The notes under the pieces were generated by a model. The model made no database searches, was not told where the DNA came from, and saw only the letters and a list, made by a program, of their open reading frames with translations. Shown in pieces: positions 1-7,856 of a DNA stretch of 11,850 nt (position 1 is the first letter of the stretch; the number at the start of each line of letters is the position of its first letter). The stretch comes from Clostridiales bacterium (GTDB lineage Bacteria; Bacillota; Clostridia; Lachnospirales; Lachnospiraceae). The stretch lies in contig JAAZDA010000209.1 of assembly GCA_012512995.1 (NCBI GenBank), positions 1-11,850 of the forward strand, written 5' to 3'. A program made the translations under genes and the position numbers.

Positions 1-2636
1 AGGCAATCCACACTGACAGTGATAATTATGAAAAAGCACAGGATACCCTTCTTCAGCAGGAATACATAGTAGACAGAGCCGGGCAGGAAGAAGCCAGAGC
101 GGAAGAGAGAAAATTCAGGGATGAAGCGGCTCAGGCTGAAATTCGTCTTAAAGATAGCAAGTCTGAAATTGAAGAGCTTGCCAGGCAGATTGCGGAACTT
201 GCTGCAAAAACAGAGAAAGCTGAGACAGAGTATCACTCATCGGACTTAAGGCACAGGCAGCAGAGCCTTGAAGAAAGAATAGAGGAAGCAGGAAAGAAGA
301 TTGATGAATGCCAGAAGGCACTGACAAGTGCTTTTGCGCATGTAAGGACTTACGGGAACAACTGGAAGAAACAGCTGTGGAATCTGCGCGGAGTGGACAC
401 AAATGCTGATGCTGACCGGAATCAGATCATAAGCACAGATGACAATAATCTCATCAATTCCATGGCGGACATAACAGAGAGCGGAATAGAGTGTTTTGAC
501 TTTGAGAAATGCGCCGAAGCGATGAGAAATCTGAGCAAGTCGCTCAATGATGAAGCGAGTGCATTGAAGGTAAAGCTGCGCGAACTCAGACAGGACATCA
601 CGCTGCTGGAGTCACAGATAAAGAATCTTGAAAAGGGTATAAAGCCATACCCTGAATATGTTTTGCATCTTAAGGAGCTCCTCAGTGGGGTCACCGACGT
701 GAGAATACTGGCCGACCTGCTCGAAGTCAGAGACAGTTCATGGCAGGATGCGATCGAGGGGTACCTGGACAGGCAGAAGTTCTATCTTCTTGTTCCGGAA
801 AAGGACTATGGGAAGGCGCTTCACATATATGATGAGGCCAGAAAGGAACTGAATATTTACGACGCAGGCCTCATCGATATAGGGAAACTTCGCAGGGATC
901 AGGAAGGCAAAACAACCGCTAAGCCGCAGGCTGGGTCACTCTCAGAAGAGATTGAGACGGATGATCAGGATGCAAGGCTCTATATCGATTATCTGCTTGG
1001 AAACGTGATGAAGTGCGAGTCTGTCGATGAGCTTAATAAATACAGGATCGGAATCACCAGAAGTGTGATGCTGTATAAGGGATACGTGAGCCGCCGCATC
1101 AATCCGGCAAGATACAGGGATCCGTTTATCGGACGCAGATCGATGGAGCAGCAACTGGCGACGAAGAGAGCACTGCTGCAGGAAAAGAGCGGAGTAGAGC
1201 AGAAGCTTGCAAATGATTACAGACTCATATCAAATGCTGCGGAAGAACATGTTTTGTCGGAGTTCGAGGCAGGGGAACATAGAAGGGCTGTCGAGGCAAT
1301 TCCTTCGATGCATGAAGAAGAGAAGAAGAGACGGGATCTGCAGACTGAACTCGACGGACTTGATTTCACATGGCTGGAAAAACTACGGGCGAGTATCGAC
1401 GACATGAAGCGCCGAAGCGCTGATATTCAAAGCAGAAAGCAGAGCATTAACAACGAATGTATCAAGACTGAAATAGCGTTTGCCAGGATCCAGAATGAGA
1501 ATCTGCCGGAGATTATGAACAGGCTGTCACAGATCGCAGATGCGATCGCAGCCAAATATCAGGATGAGTGGATAAGGGCTACAGGCGAGCCGAGGTTCGA
1601 GCGCGAGAACGGCAGGGACAGCAGGTCACAGCTATCGCTTAAGGACAGTTTTGCAAGGCAGATAGTGAGGACCAGGACAGAAATGGATCTGCTACACAAT
1701 ACACTTGTGCAGAGGAGGTCTGAATACAACGGAAATTATAAGATGGGGCACGATGTGAATGCGGCGCAGAACACTGAGTATGACGATGAACTGGCGGCGC
1801 TGCGCGACATAAAGCTTCCGGATTATATTGAAAAGATCAAGGATTCAAAGACAAAAGCATACAACCAGTTCAGGGATGATTTCATAGCGAAACTGAAGTC
1901 CAATATTGAGACTGTGAAGCAGCAGATCGATGAGCTGAATGCATCGGTCAGGGCTTATCAGTTCGGTTCAGATCAGTATCATTTCACGATCAAACCGAGG
2001 GCGGAGTACCGCGGTTTCTATGATATGATCATGGATCCAATGCTCATGGACACAGGAGACTGGAATATTGCATCGCAGAGTTTTAACGATAAGTATCAGA
2101 AAGAGATTGACGAATTGTTCCGCATGCTGATCTGGGATGAATCAGAGACAAATTCTGAGCGGCGCGAAGAATATGAGAAGAACATAAAGAAATTCACTGA
2201 TTACAAAACATATGTTGTTTTCGACCTTGTAGTGAAGGGCGAGGATGGGACTGAGCAAAGGCTTTCCAGGACACTGGGATCAAAGTCCGGAGGCGAGACT
2301 CAGATACCGTTCTATATAGCACTGCTGGCTTCATTTTCACAGGTGTGCCGCGTGCGCAGCAGGAACAAGAATAACACGATCCGCGTCATCATCCTCGACG
2401 AGGCATTCAGCAAGATGGACGGCGAGCGAATTCAGGAGAGCGTGAAAATGCTCAGAAAGTTCGGGCTGCAGGCTGTTTTTTCGGCTCCGCCTGATAAGAT
2501 CCCCGACATTGCACCGCTTGTAGACCGCAACATCGTGGTGTACAAGGATGGCGGGAGGTCATTCACAAGACACTTCGATCCGGCAGAAATAGATGAGATA
2601 AGTGATGAGATCGAGACCTCGGAAGACGATGAATGA
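1..2636 (+). CDS. jetC: JetC-like SMC/MukB-type ATPase of a Wadjet system (5' partial)
   Basis: The reading frame is open from the first bases (first full codon at 3), so the gene continues off the left edge; 877 residues are visible. The GTG at 393 is internal, because about 130 coiled-coil-like, Glu/Lys/Gln-rich residues precede it in frame. From visible residue ~215 to ~385 lies a globular stretch resembling an SMC hinge (YPEYVLHLKELL to the RYRDPFIG segment), flanked by coiled coils. The C-terminal head has the ABC signature KSGGETQ (codons 2283-2303) and Walker B with the catalytic pair in IILDEAF (Asp at 2397, Glu at 2400), followed by a D-loop-like SKMD. The Walker A N-terminal head is outside the window. 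In Wadjet, JetC with JetA and JetB forms a condensin-like complex that extrudes DNA loops and recognises plasmid circles; JetD cuts them. The 4-bp overlap with jetD supports one operon. A MukB/MksB relative is the alternative, but the downstream gene argues for Wadjet. Confidence 0.88.
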   Translation, partial: AIHTDSDNYEKAQDTLLQQEYIVDRAGQEEARAEERKFRDEAAQAEIRLKDSKSEIEELARQIAELAAKTEKAETEYHSSDLRHRQQSLEERIEEAGKKIDECQKALTSAFAHVRTYGNNWKKQLWNLRGVDTNADADRNQIISTDDNNLINSMADITESGIECFDFEKCAEAMRNLSKSLNDEASALKVKLRELRQDITLLESQIKNLEKGIKPYPEYVLHLKELLSGVTDVRILADLLEVRDSSWQDAIEGYLDRQKFYLLVPEKDYGKALHIYDEARKELNIYDAGLIDIGKLRRDQEGKTTAKPQAGSLSEEIETDDQDARLYIDYLLGNVMKCESVDELNKYRIGITRSVMLYKGYVSRRINPARYRDPFIGRRSMEQQLATKRALLQEKSGVEQKLANDYRLISNAAEEHVLSEFEAGEHRRAVEAIPSMHEEEKKRRDLQTELDGLDFTWLEKLRASIDDMKRRSADIQSRKQSINNECIKTEIAFARIQNENLPEIMNRLSQIADAIAAKYQDEWIRATGEPRFERENGRDSRSQLSLKDSFARQIVRTRTEMDLLHNTLVQRRSEYNGNYKMGHDVNAAQNTEYDDELAALRDIKLPDYIEKIKDSKTKAYNQFRDDFIAKLKSNIETVKQQIDELNASVRAYQFGSDQYHFTIKPRAEYRGFYDMIMDPMLMDTGDWNIASQSFNDKYQKEIDELFRMLIWDESETNSERREEYEKNIKKFTDYKTYVVFDLVVKGEDGTEQRLSRTLGSKSGGETQIPFYIALLASFSQVCRVRSRNKNNTIRVIILDEAFSKMDGERIQESVKMLRKFGLQAVFSAPPDKIPDIAPLVDRNIVVYKDGGRSFTRHFDPAEIDEISDEIETSEDDE

Positions 2637-4063
2637 AATTGGACAATGACGGAGTTTTCACGCAAAGTGAATATGAGACAGAAATACTCTCAAGGCTTAT
2701 AGAAAAATACGAGCGCAGCGCCGGGTTCAGGGAAGGCTCATCCACGCGACGTATTCTGCTTGTCATGGACAAAGAACCGAAGCTCTGCAAAACACTTGAA
2801 GACCCTGACAACAACAGATGTTTTGCCGCTTCACTCAGGGATCTGGAGGATAAGGGGATTGTTGGGTTCCAGTGGGTCAGATACGAGAAGAACAATCTGG
2901 TCGATCGGATATGGCTCATAACAGAACCACAGGCACTTGAGAAAACCTATCAGATGCTTGGGAGAAGACCGCAGATAAAGATCCTTGATGAACTGCAGGC
3001 AATGATTTCAGAGACGATAGATCACCTGCAGGGCAGAGAAGCTGCGGGAATTAGTGGGATCATCGACTTTCTCGTTGATTGCCGTGAAGTGCTCACAAAT
3101 AAGAAGAGAATACCTGCTCCATTTTCAGATGACATTCAGAGTGACCGCGACCTGTTGAAGTTCGTGGAAGGTCTCGATTCAGTATCGGATGATGGCGGCG
3201 AGATCATGGAACGGATCATGAGCAGCCGTCTGTATGGTGACAGCAAATATTACGAGAAGAACGTGAAGTCCAAAGCACTTGCATTGCTTCGGTCAGTGTA
3301 CAAGAGCAGTATGGGATCTACTTCAGAACAGGATGGGGTGTCTTGCGATGAGCTGATGCAGCAATATGGAATCACGCGCTGGCCTGAAATCCTGCAGTTT
3401 ACCGGTAATATTAGAGTGAAACTTGATGGTGACCATCCGGTTGATGACAAGCTGATTGGTGATCATTTGGTTGATGGCCATTCGGTTGATGGCCAGTTGA
3501 TTGACTATTCAAGTCAACAATTTGGCGCATATATGAATTCTCTTACACTGCGCCATGTTACCGCAGTAGAAGTTTTTGAGACTAAGCGACTGATCTTTAT
3601 TGAAAACCTGGCAAATTATATCTGGTATGTTTCCACGAAACGCAAGTCTGATGAAGTCGTGATATGGCACGGCGGGTTCCTCAGTCCTGTTCGTGAGAAA
3701 TGGTTCAGAATGTTGTGCGAAGCCGGGGAGAAACTTAAGATCTTTCATTGGAGTGACATTGACCTCGGAGGATTCAGGATATTCGCGATGCTGCGCGAGA
3801 AAGTCGCGCAGTCGGTAATGCCGATGAAGATGGATGTCGCAACTCTTAAGCAGTACAGCGACCGCACAATTCCTATTGGAGATGATTCAGCCGACACCGG
3901 CAAGTCGAGTCAGGCCGACAGCGGCAGATCAGACCAATATCTTGCTTCACTTTCAAAGCTTATGGATGACCCTGAATACGAAGTGTTCCATGATGTCATA
4001 AAGTACATGCTGGAAAACCACGTAAAACTTGAGCAGGAACAGGAAACCCTTTGTTGTTCTTGA
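2633..4063 (+). CDS. jetD: JetD-like Wadjet nuclease subunit with Toprim-type (DUF2220) domain
   Basis: A 476-residue protein whose ATG overlaps the jetC stop (ATGA), indicating translational coupling. The N-terminal part (~1-115) looks like a winged-helix or arm region (DUF3322-like). The C-terminal ~310-470 fits the Toprim/DUF2220 nuclease domain: a conserved Glu in FIENLANY (E324), the HGGFLSP segment, and the acidic metal-binding pair in WSDIDLGG (D375, D377). It ends with the family-like KLEQEQ. In characterised Wadjet systems JetD dimers cleave plasmid DNA after the JetABC motor stalls on a small circle. Two oddities are visible: five pentapeptide units at residues 266-290 and an eight-residue tandem duplication at 420-435, both in frame and just outside the presumed catalytic core. 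The last residues (ETLCCS) look unlike the family, and a neighbouring frame continues with a protein-like sequence, so the extreme C-terminus may be frameshifted. There is no clear Shine-Dalgarno, consistent with coupling to jetC. Confidence 0.87.
   Translation: MKLDNDGVFTQSEYETEILSRLIEKYERSAGFREGSSTRRILLVMDKEPKLCKTLEDPDNNRCFAASLRDLEDKGIVGFQWVRYEKNNLVDRIWLITEPQALEKTYQMLGRRPQIKILDELQAMISETIDHLQGREAAGISGIIDFLVDCREVLTNKKRIPAPFSDDIQSDRDLLKFVEGLDSVSDDGGEIMERIMSSRLYGDSKYYEKNVKSKALALLRSVYKSSMGSTSEQDGVSCDELMQQYGITRWPEILQFTGNIRVKLDGDHPVDDKLIGDHLVDGHSVDGQLIDYSSQQFGAYMNSLTLRHVTAVEVFETKRLIFIENLANYIWYVSTKRKSDEVVIWHGGFLSPVREKWFRMLCEAGEKLKIFHWSDIDLGGFRIFAMLREKVAQSVMPMKMDVATLKQYSDRTIPIGDDSADTGKSSQADSGRSDQYLASLSKLMDDPEYEVFHDVIKYMLENHVKLEQEQETLCCS
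3428..3502 (+). repeat. Five 15-bp in-frame tandem units inside jetD
   Basis: Five consecutive 15-nt units encode GDHPV, DDKLI, GDHLV, DGHSV and DGQLI, followed by another Asp. The last two units share gatggcca, and three units end in ggtt or cggtt. The periodicity is exact at 15 nt with no frame disruption, suggesting slippage or unequal exchange within the gene. It sits between the middle region and the Toprim domain of JetD. Confidence 0.75.
3890..3937 (+). repeat. 24-bp in-frame tandem duplication inside jetD
   Basis: Positions 3890-3913 and 3914-3937 encode ADTGKSSQ and ADSGRSDQ, diverged copies of one eight-residue unit (both begin gccgaca, followed by a shared cggca). The insertion is hydrophilic and flexible. 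It interrupts the Toprim half of JetD between IPIGDD and YLASLSKLMDD, where a surface loop is likely. Confidence 0.65.
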
Positions 4064-4119
4064 TTCCGGAAGCAACAATGGCCATGATGAACGCTGCGGG
4101 TTTTGATGCTGAACAATGC

Positions 4120-4956
4120 TCAGGCTTTGATCCCAATCAAGGCGATTGGTGTTGCGTATTCGGAGTAGGAGCGGAGTAATTCATCAAACGAGGGATAAGA
4201 TCTATCAGCAAACCCGGCAATTCCGGTATTGTGAGCTACTAATTGACCATTAGAGTCAACTGACATTGAGACAGTGTGGATCTCCTTTGTAATGTCGCGG
4301 ACGTCATTATACATAGTTAGAATAAATGTCTTATAAGTTCTTTCAAATTCTGCATATTCAGATCTGTCTGTTGTGAAGGCTGCCTCAAAGCCTGCAGCTT
4401 TGAAAAAATTCAGAAGCGAGTACGGCGACGTTCCGAACCGTCCGCCAAGGACCATGCCGTTCAGTTCAAAGCTCCTCAGGAGTTCGGGGAAATCAGGATG
4501 ATTGGAAAAACCAGACAGGCCAGACAATGAACTTCGGCCTTCTAATACTGGAACGTCTATGTCACTGGAAATATTGCTTTCATATGAATTGACTTTGATA
4601 TATGGCATAAAATTTATATCATCAATTATTAAGCCATTTGCCAGATCCAGAAGCGTGTTATATACAGCAATCACTTCACATCCCGCATAAGCGACAGTCA
4701 CAGATCCATACTTCATATCGGTAAGAACCGATTGCCACTCTATGAAACCGTGTGGGCTGCAGGCTCTATCACGGCATTTACCCCATTCGAATTTGTTTTG
4801 CAGGAAATCGGAGTCTGCTCTGCGCTTACTGTAATGGTTCAGAGCATCAAGAAAACGATAGGCGCCGATAACTGTCCTGTCAGAGATGTGTGCCGGAATA
4901 AATGAACGGAACCATGACTCTATGCCGGAAGTTGTTTTGATATGATCATCTGCCAT
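4120..4956 (-). CDS. Putative papain/C39-like cysteine peptidase domain protein
   Basis: I chose the ATG at 4956 (278 residues, starting MADDHIKTT) because GGGAGA lies about 8 nt upstream. An in-frame ATG at 5052 would add 32 residues without a comparable site. No signal peptide or membrane helix is seen with this start, so it is probably cytoplasmic. The pattern resembles papain-fold C39-like peptidases: AGCEVIAVYN with a candidate nucleophile C93, IHTVS with H227, and a following VAHN with N243 as the third residue, plus a GGRFGTSP loop before a helix. The family relation is inferred from this spacing and my memory of similar uncharacterised clostridial proteins; a structural role or inactive homologue is possible. 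It is convergent with jetD, with 56 bp between the stops, and lies downstream of lysR on the same strand after a repeat-rich gap, so it is probably transcribed separately. No substrate can be named. Confidence 0.5.
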   Translation of the reverse strand: MADDHIKTTSGIESWFRSFIPAHISDRTVIGAYRFLDALNHYSKRRADSDFLQNKFEWGKCRDRACSPHGFIEWQSVLTDMKYGSVTVAYAGCEVIAVYNTLLDLANGLIIDDINFMPYIKVNSYESNISSDIDVPVLEGRSSLSGLSGFSNHPDFPELLRSFELNGMVLGGRFGTSPYSLLNFFKAAGFEAAFTTDRSEYAEFERTYKTFILTMYNDVRDITKEIHTVSMSVDSNGQLVAHNTGIAGFADRSYPSFDELLRSYSEYATPIALIGIKA

Positions 4957-5057
4957 GAACACTTCTCCCAATTCCAATCGACTCCAGATAAGTATTATGA
5001 TGCCAGGGTCAAATGACATGATGATAACACTGCATATTTGCAGAGGTGTCATTTCTG

Positions 5058-5151
5058 TTCGCGGGCGGCTCGCTTAATGCTGCTAACTTACCCAATTTTT
5101 AATACTTACCCGCGAATGGAGATGCCTGCCGCGTTTCGCGGGTAAGCGAGC
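5058..5151. repeat. Nested inverted and direct repeats between lysR and the peptidase-like gene
   Basis: A perfect 12-bp inverted repeat, CTTACCCGCGAA (5105-5116) and TTCGCGGGTAAG (5135-5146), encloses an 18-nt loop. A second pair, GCTCGCTTA (5068-5076) and TAAGCGAGC (5143-5151), overlaps the first arm by 4 nt. A further TTCGCGGG at 5058-5065 can pair with 5109-5116. CTTACCC also recurs at 5087-5093. The pairings are partly mutually exclusive. No T-run follows the stem on either strand, so it is not a canonical intrinsic terminator, though it lies where lysR transcription should end. Confidence 0.7.
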
Positions 5152-5171
5152 TGAGAGACAGCCTTGCCTTA

Positions 5172-6074
5172 TCAAGGCACCAGACCGGCTGCTGCTTGTG
5201 AAATCTCACTGATGAGCTGCTGTACATCTTCCGGCGGATCGAGGGAATAGAGGATCCCGTAGGGAATACTGTAATCCCAGTCAATGGGAATGGTGACAAG
5301 TCCGGGATGCACATTCTGCCAGCATTCGATAGTCAGCAGGACATTATCGGTCTCGGCGCAGCGGTTAAAGACGGAAAGGTCATAAAAAGGCGGCGTGTCC
5401 TCGATTTTTATCTGAGGGTGGTGAAGCGTCAGGTCGTTCCTGATGAAGTCATTTACACCTGAATCGCCTTTCTGCACCATCATAAAATTATATCCATAGA
5501 GATCACTGATCTTAAGCTTCTTCCTGGTTGCCAGAGGGTGTCCGCGCCTGACGGCAACCATTTTCTTATATCTCCCGATCGGGAGGTAATTCGCAAGTGA
5601 CAGCCATGACTTCGAGTCACATACTCCAATCAGGAAATCAAAATCCACACCAAGCTTTGAAATTACAGAGAGTATGCCGTCGTGATCGTCCTCAAAAGGC
5701 ACGAGGTGAAGTTTATAGTCGGCAAAACTATTGTTGACGGTGTACCAGAGATCCATAAAGGGTTTTGCCGGATTGAGGAGAGAAGTGCCGACACAGAATG
5801 TTTTGTCGTAGGATTCTTCGAGCGCCTTCGCTGTGGCAAGGGATTTAGCGGAGTAATCCATGATAAATTTCGCGTCGTTGTAGATCTGCCTGCCGCATGG
5901 AGTTAACTCGACTCCTGATGAAGTCCTCGCAATAAGTTTAAGACCGAGATGAGATTCAAGAGAATTCATTTTCTTCATCACGGCGGTGGGAGATATGAAC
6001 AGCTTCTCTGCTGCTTTGTTGAAGCTGCCACAGTCCGCGACTGCGATAAATGTATCAAGTAATGGGTTATACAT
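5172..6074 (-). CDS. LysR-family transcriptional regulator
   Basis: A 300-residue protein, the usual length for the family. Residues 1-60 form the LysR winged helix-turn-helix (PLLDTFIAVADCGSFNKAAEKL, then ISPTAVMKKMNSLESHLGLKL and the LTPCG wing). Residues ~90-290 are the periplasmic-binding-protein-like effector domain with the usual hydrophobic strand pattern and a RRGHPLA segment. A GGGAG lies about 11 nt before the ATG, a slightly long spacing, but the start matches the family. It diverges from the flavodoxin gene across 236 bp, the classic arrangement in which a LysR regulator controls the neighbouring operon and itself. The effector cannot be deduced; given the targets, a redox or electrophile signal is a reasonable inference. 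Confidence 0.93.
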   Translation of the reverse strand: MYNPLLDTFIAVADCGSFNKAAEKLFISPTAVMKKMNSLESHLGLKLIARTSSGVELTPCGRQIYNDAKFIMDYSAKSLATAKALEESYDKTFCVGTSLLNPAKPFMDLWYTVNNSFADYKLHLVPFEDDHDGILSVISKLGVDFDFLIGVCDSKSWLSLANYLPIGRYKKMVAVRRGHPLATRKKLKISDLYGYNFMMVQKGDSGVNDFIRNDLTLHHPQIKIEDTPPFYDLSVFNRCAETDNVLLTIECWQNVHPGLVTIPIDWDYSIPYGILYSLDPPEDVQQLISEISQAAAGLVP

Positions 6075-6094
6075 TGGTATAGAGTCTCCCAGAA

Positions 6095-6239
6095 ATTAAC
6101 TAACATAAAAACTGATTGCGGTCAGGCATTGCGCCGGCATTGATGACTGCCGGTTATTCTGGTGATGGCAAAACAAACTCGAATCGCCTGCAATCATCAC
6201 AGCTTATTAGTGTGGCTGACGTATGAACCATTAGTTAAT
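6095..6239. promoter_or_regulatory. Divergent lysR/flavodoxin control region with paired repeats
   Basis: The two ends of this region carry an exact inverted pair, ATTAACTAA (6095-6103) and TTAGTTAAT (6231-6239). Between them is a CCGGCA/TGCCGG dyad (6134-6139 and 6148-6153) and a GGCATTG direct repeat (6125 and 6136). A modest promoter for the flavodoxin side is possible: CTGACG (6215-6220), an 18-bp spacer, and TACGAT (6239-6244). The 9-bp pair sits just upstream of lysR and at this possible -10, positions suited to regulator binding, but no binding is proven. Confidence 0.4.
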
Positions 6240-6310
6240 ACGATCATAACAAAACGGAGATTCAATATCAATGCGCAATACCGTAGACTACAGGCATGGA
6301 GGGCAAATAA

Positions 6311-6829
6311 ATGGCGACACTTATAGCGTATTTTTCAAGAACAGACGAGAACTATGTGGGCGGCTCGATCAGGGAGCTGAAGGTAGGCAACACTGCCCGC
6401 GTGGCAGAAATGATACAGAAACTGACAGGGGCGGATATGTTTTGGATGGAGATGGCGAAGCCTTACGCCAGAACATATAACGAGTGTATCAACGAGGCGC
6501 AGAAGGACCAGAAGGCCGACGCACGGCCTGAGTTGACGAGTTACCCTGAGAGCATCGATGGTTACGAAACAATCTATCTGGGATACCCGAACTACTGGGG
6601 GACGATGCCGATGGCTGTTTTCACATTTCTGGAGCACTTCGATTTCTCAGGCAAAACAATAAGACCTTTCTGCACTCACGAAGGGAGCGGGCTCGGCAGC
6701 AGCGTGCAGGATATCAGGAAGACCTGCCCGGATGCGAATGTGGAAAGCGGCCTCGCGGTGCATGGCAGCAGGATCGATGCTTCGAAGGGTGACGTCGAGG
6801 ATTGGATAAAAAGCGTGCAGAGTAAATAA
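6311..6829 (+). CDS. Flavodoxin-family protein
   Basis: A 172-residue single-domain flavodoxin fold. GGAGG lies 8 nt before the ATG. Features seen are the first strand and FMN phosphate-loop region (LIAYFSRTDENY with GNT at 27-29), a second flavin-contact segment GYPNYWGTMP (91-100), and a third loop THEGSGLGSS (122-131). The order and spacing match short flavodoxins annotated as flavodoxin_4-like proteins, which carry FMN and act as electron carriers or small quinone/NAD(P)H-linked reductases in the cytoplasm. It is the first gene of a plus-strand unit with the aldo/keto reductase and the broken cupin, divergent from lysR, so it is probably under that regulator. The physiological partner is unknown. 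Confidence 0.9.
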   Translation: MATLIAYFSRTDENYVGGSIRELKVGNTARVAEMIQKLTGADMFWMEMAKPYARTYNECINEAQKDQKADARPELTSYPESIDGYETIYLGYPNYWGTMPMAVFTFLEHFDFSGKTIRPFCTHEGSGLGSSVQDIRKTCPDANVESGLAVHGSRIDASKGDVEDWIKSVQSK

Positions 6830-6915
6830 TCAGGCACCAGATTATTACAGTCATTGAACACACACAATAGCAAATAGGACGGAGTGAAATGAGCTTCGTC
6901 ATAAAGGAGAAATTT

Positions 6916-7767
6916 ATGCAGACATATATCAAATTAAACGATGGCAACAGTATCCCGCAATTCGGACTTGGGGTTTTCATGGTCCCGGAGGGACCTGAGA
7001 CAGTTAATGCAGTTAAGGAAGCCCTGAATATGGGTATCCGTCATATCGACACCGCACACGCTTATCAGAACGAGCGATCAGTGGGAACTGCAGTGAAACA
7101 GTCGAGCGTGGACCGCAGTGAAATATGGATCACGACAAAACTGTGGCCCAGCGAATATGGCGAAGGAAAGACGGCAACTGCCATCGACAAGATGCTCTCG
7201 CGCCTTGGCACCGATTATATCGATCTTCTCCTGCTCCACCAGCAGTTCGGAGACTACCTTGGTGCATGGAAGGATATGGAGAAAGCGGTAAAAGAAGGAA
7301 AGGTCAGATCGATCGGCATCTCAAATTTTGAATCGGACAGACTCGAAGAAATATGTGAAGCAGCTGATATAAAGCCATCTGTTTTGCAGGTCGAAAGCCA
7401 TCCTTACTGGCAGCAGACGGAACTGAAAGAACGTGTCGCAAAATATAGCACTGTCATTGAAAGCTGGTACCCGCTCGGACATGGAGACAAAGGACTCATT
7501 GAAGAATCGCTGTTTACTGAACTCGCTGCCAAATATCACAAGAGCAACGTCCAGATAATTCTTCGCTGGCATATTCAGGAAGGCAACATCATATTTCCGA
7601 AGACAACAAATTCTGAGCACATGAAAGCCAACTTTGATATCTTTGATTTTGAATTGTCGGAAGGTGAAATGAATGAGATAAGAGGCCTTGATCACAGGAA
7701 ACGCTTCTACAACGTACCGCTCGCGGAGCAGGAGAAGAACCTCGGTTCCTGGGCACCGGCGGACTGA
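6916..7767 (+). CDS. Aldo/keto reductase (AKR5-like)
   Basis: With the start at 6916 (AGGAG 6 nt upstream, MQTYIKLNDGNSIPQFGLG as in the family) the protein has 283 residues. An in-frame ATG at 6889 also has a GGAG and would add nine residues. The (beta/alpha)8 barrel carries the full catalytic tetrad: D45 and Y50 in HIDTAHAYQNE, K75 in TTKLW, and H108 in LLLLHQQ. The GISNFE motif and the C-terminal IIFPKTTN segment match the NADPH-binding part. Members reduce aldehydes and ketones, including diketo-gluconate-type and prostaglandin-type substrates, in the cytoplasm; the physiological substrate is not predictable. It follows the flavodoxin by under 90 bp and likely shares its transcript. Confidence 0.93.
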   Translation: MQTYIKLNDGNSIPQFGLGVFMVPEGPETVNAVKEALNMGIRHIDTAHAYQNERSVGTAVKQSSVDRSEIWITTKLWPSEYGEGKTATAIDKMLSRLGTDYIDLLLLHQQFGDYLGAWKDMEKAVKEGKVRSIGISNFESDRLEEICEAADIKPSVLQVESHPYWQQTELKERVAKYSTVIESWYPLGHGDKGLIEESLFTELAAKYHKSNVQIILRWHIQEGNIIFPKTTNSEHMKANFDIFDFELSEGEMNEIRGLDHRKRFYNVPLAEQEKNLGSWAPAD

Positions 7768-7856
7768 AATGTCAAAAATTTGTTTTCCAGTATTAAGTTG
7801 CCCATTATGGTGACGTTATCGACATGACCACGTGAATAAAAAAAGGAGAAGTTCTC

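Noticed and set aside
393..2636. GTG at 393 as the start of the SMC-like gene
   Set aside because: The same frame is open and coiled-coil-like back to position 3, and no ribosome binding site precedes the GTG.
6271..6480. Small gene or leader peptide starting at 6271
   Set aside because: It overlaps the flavodoxin gene in another frame, its sequence is a shifted translation of that gene, and no good ribosome binding site is seen.
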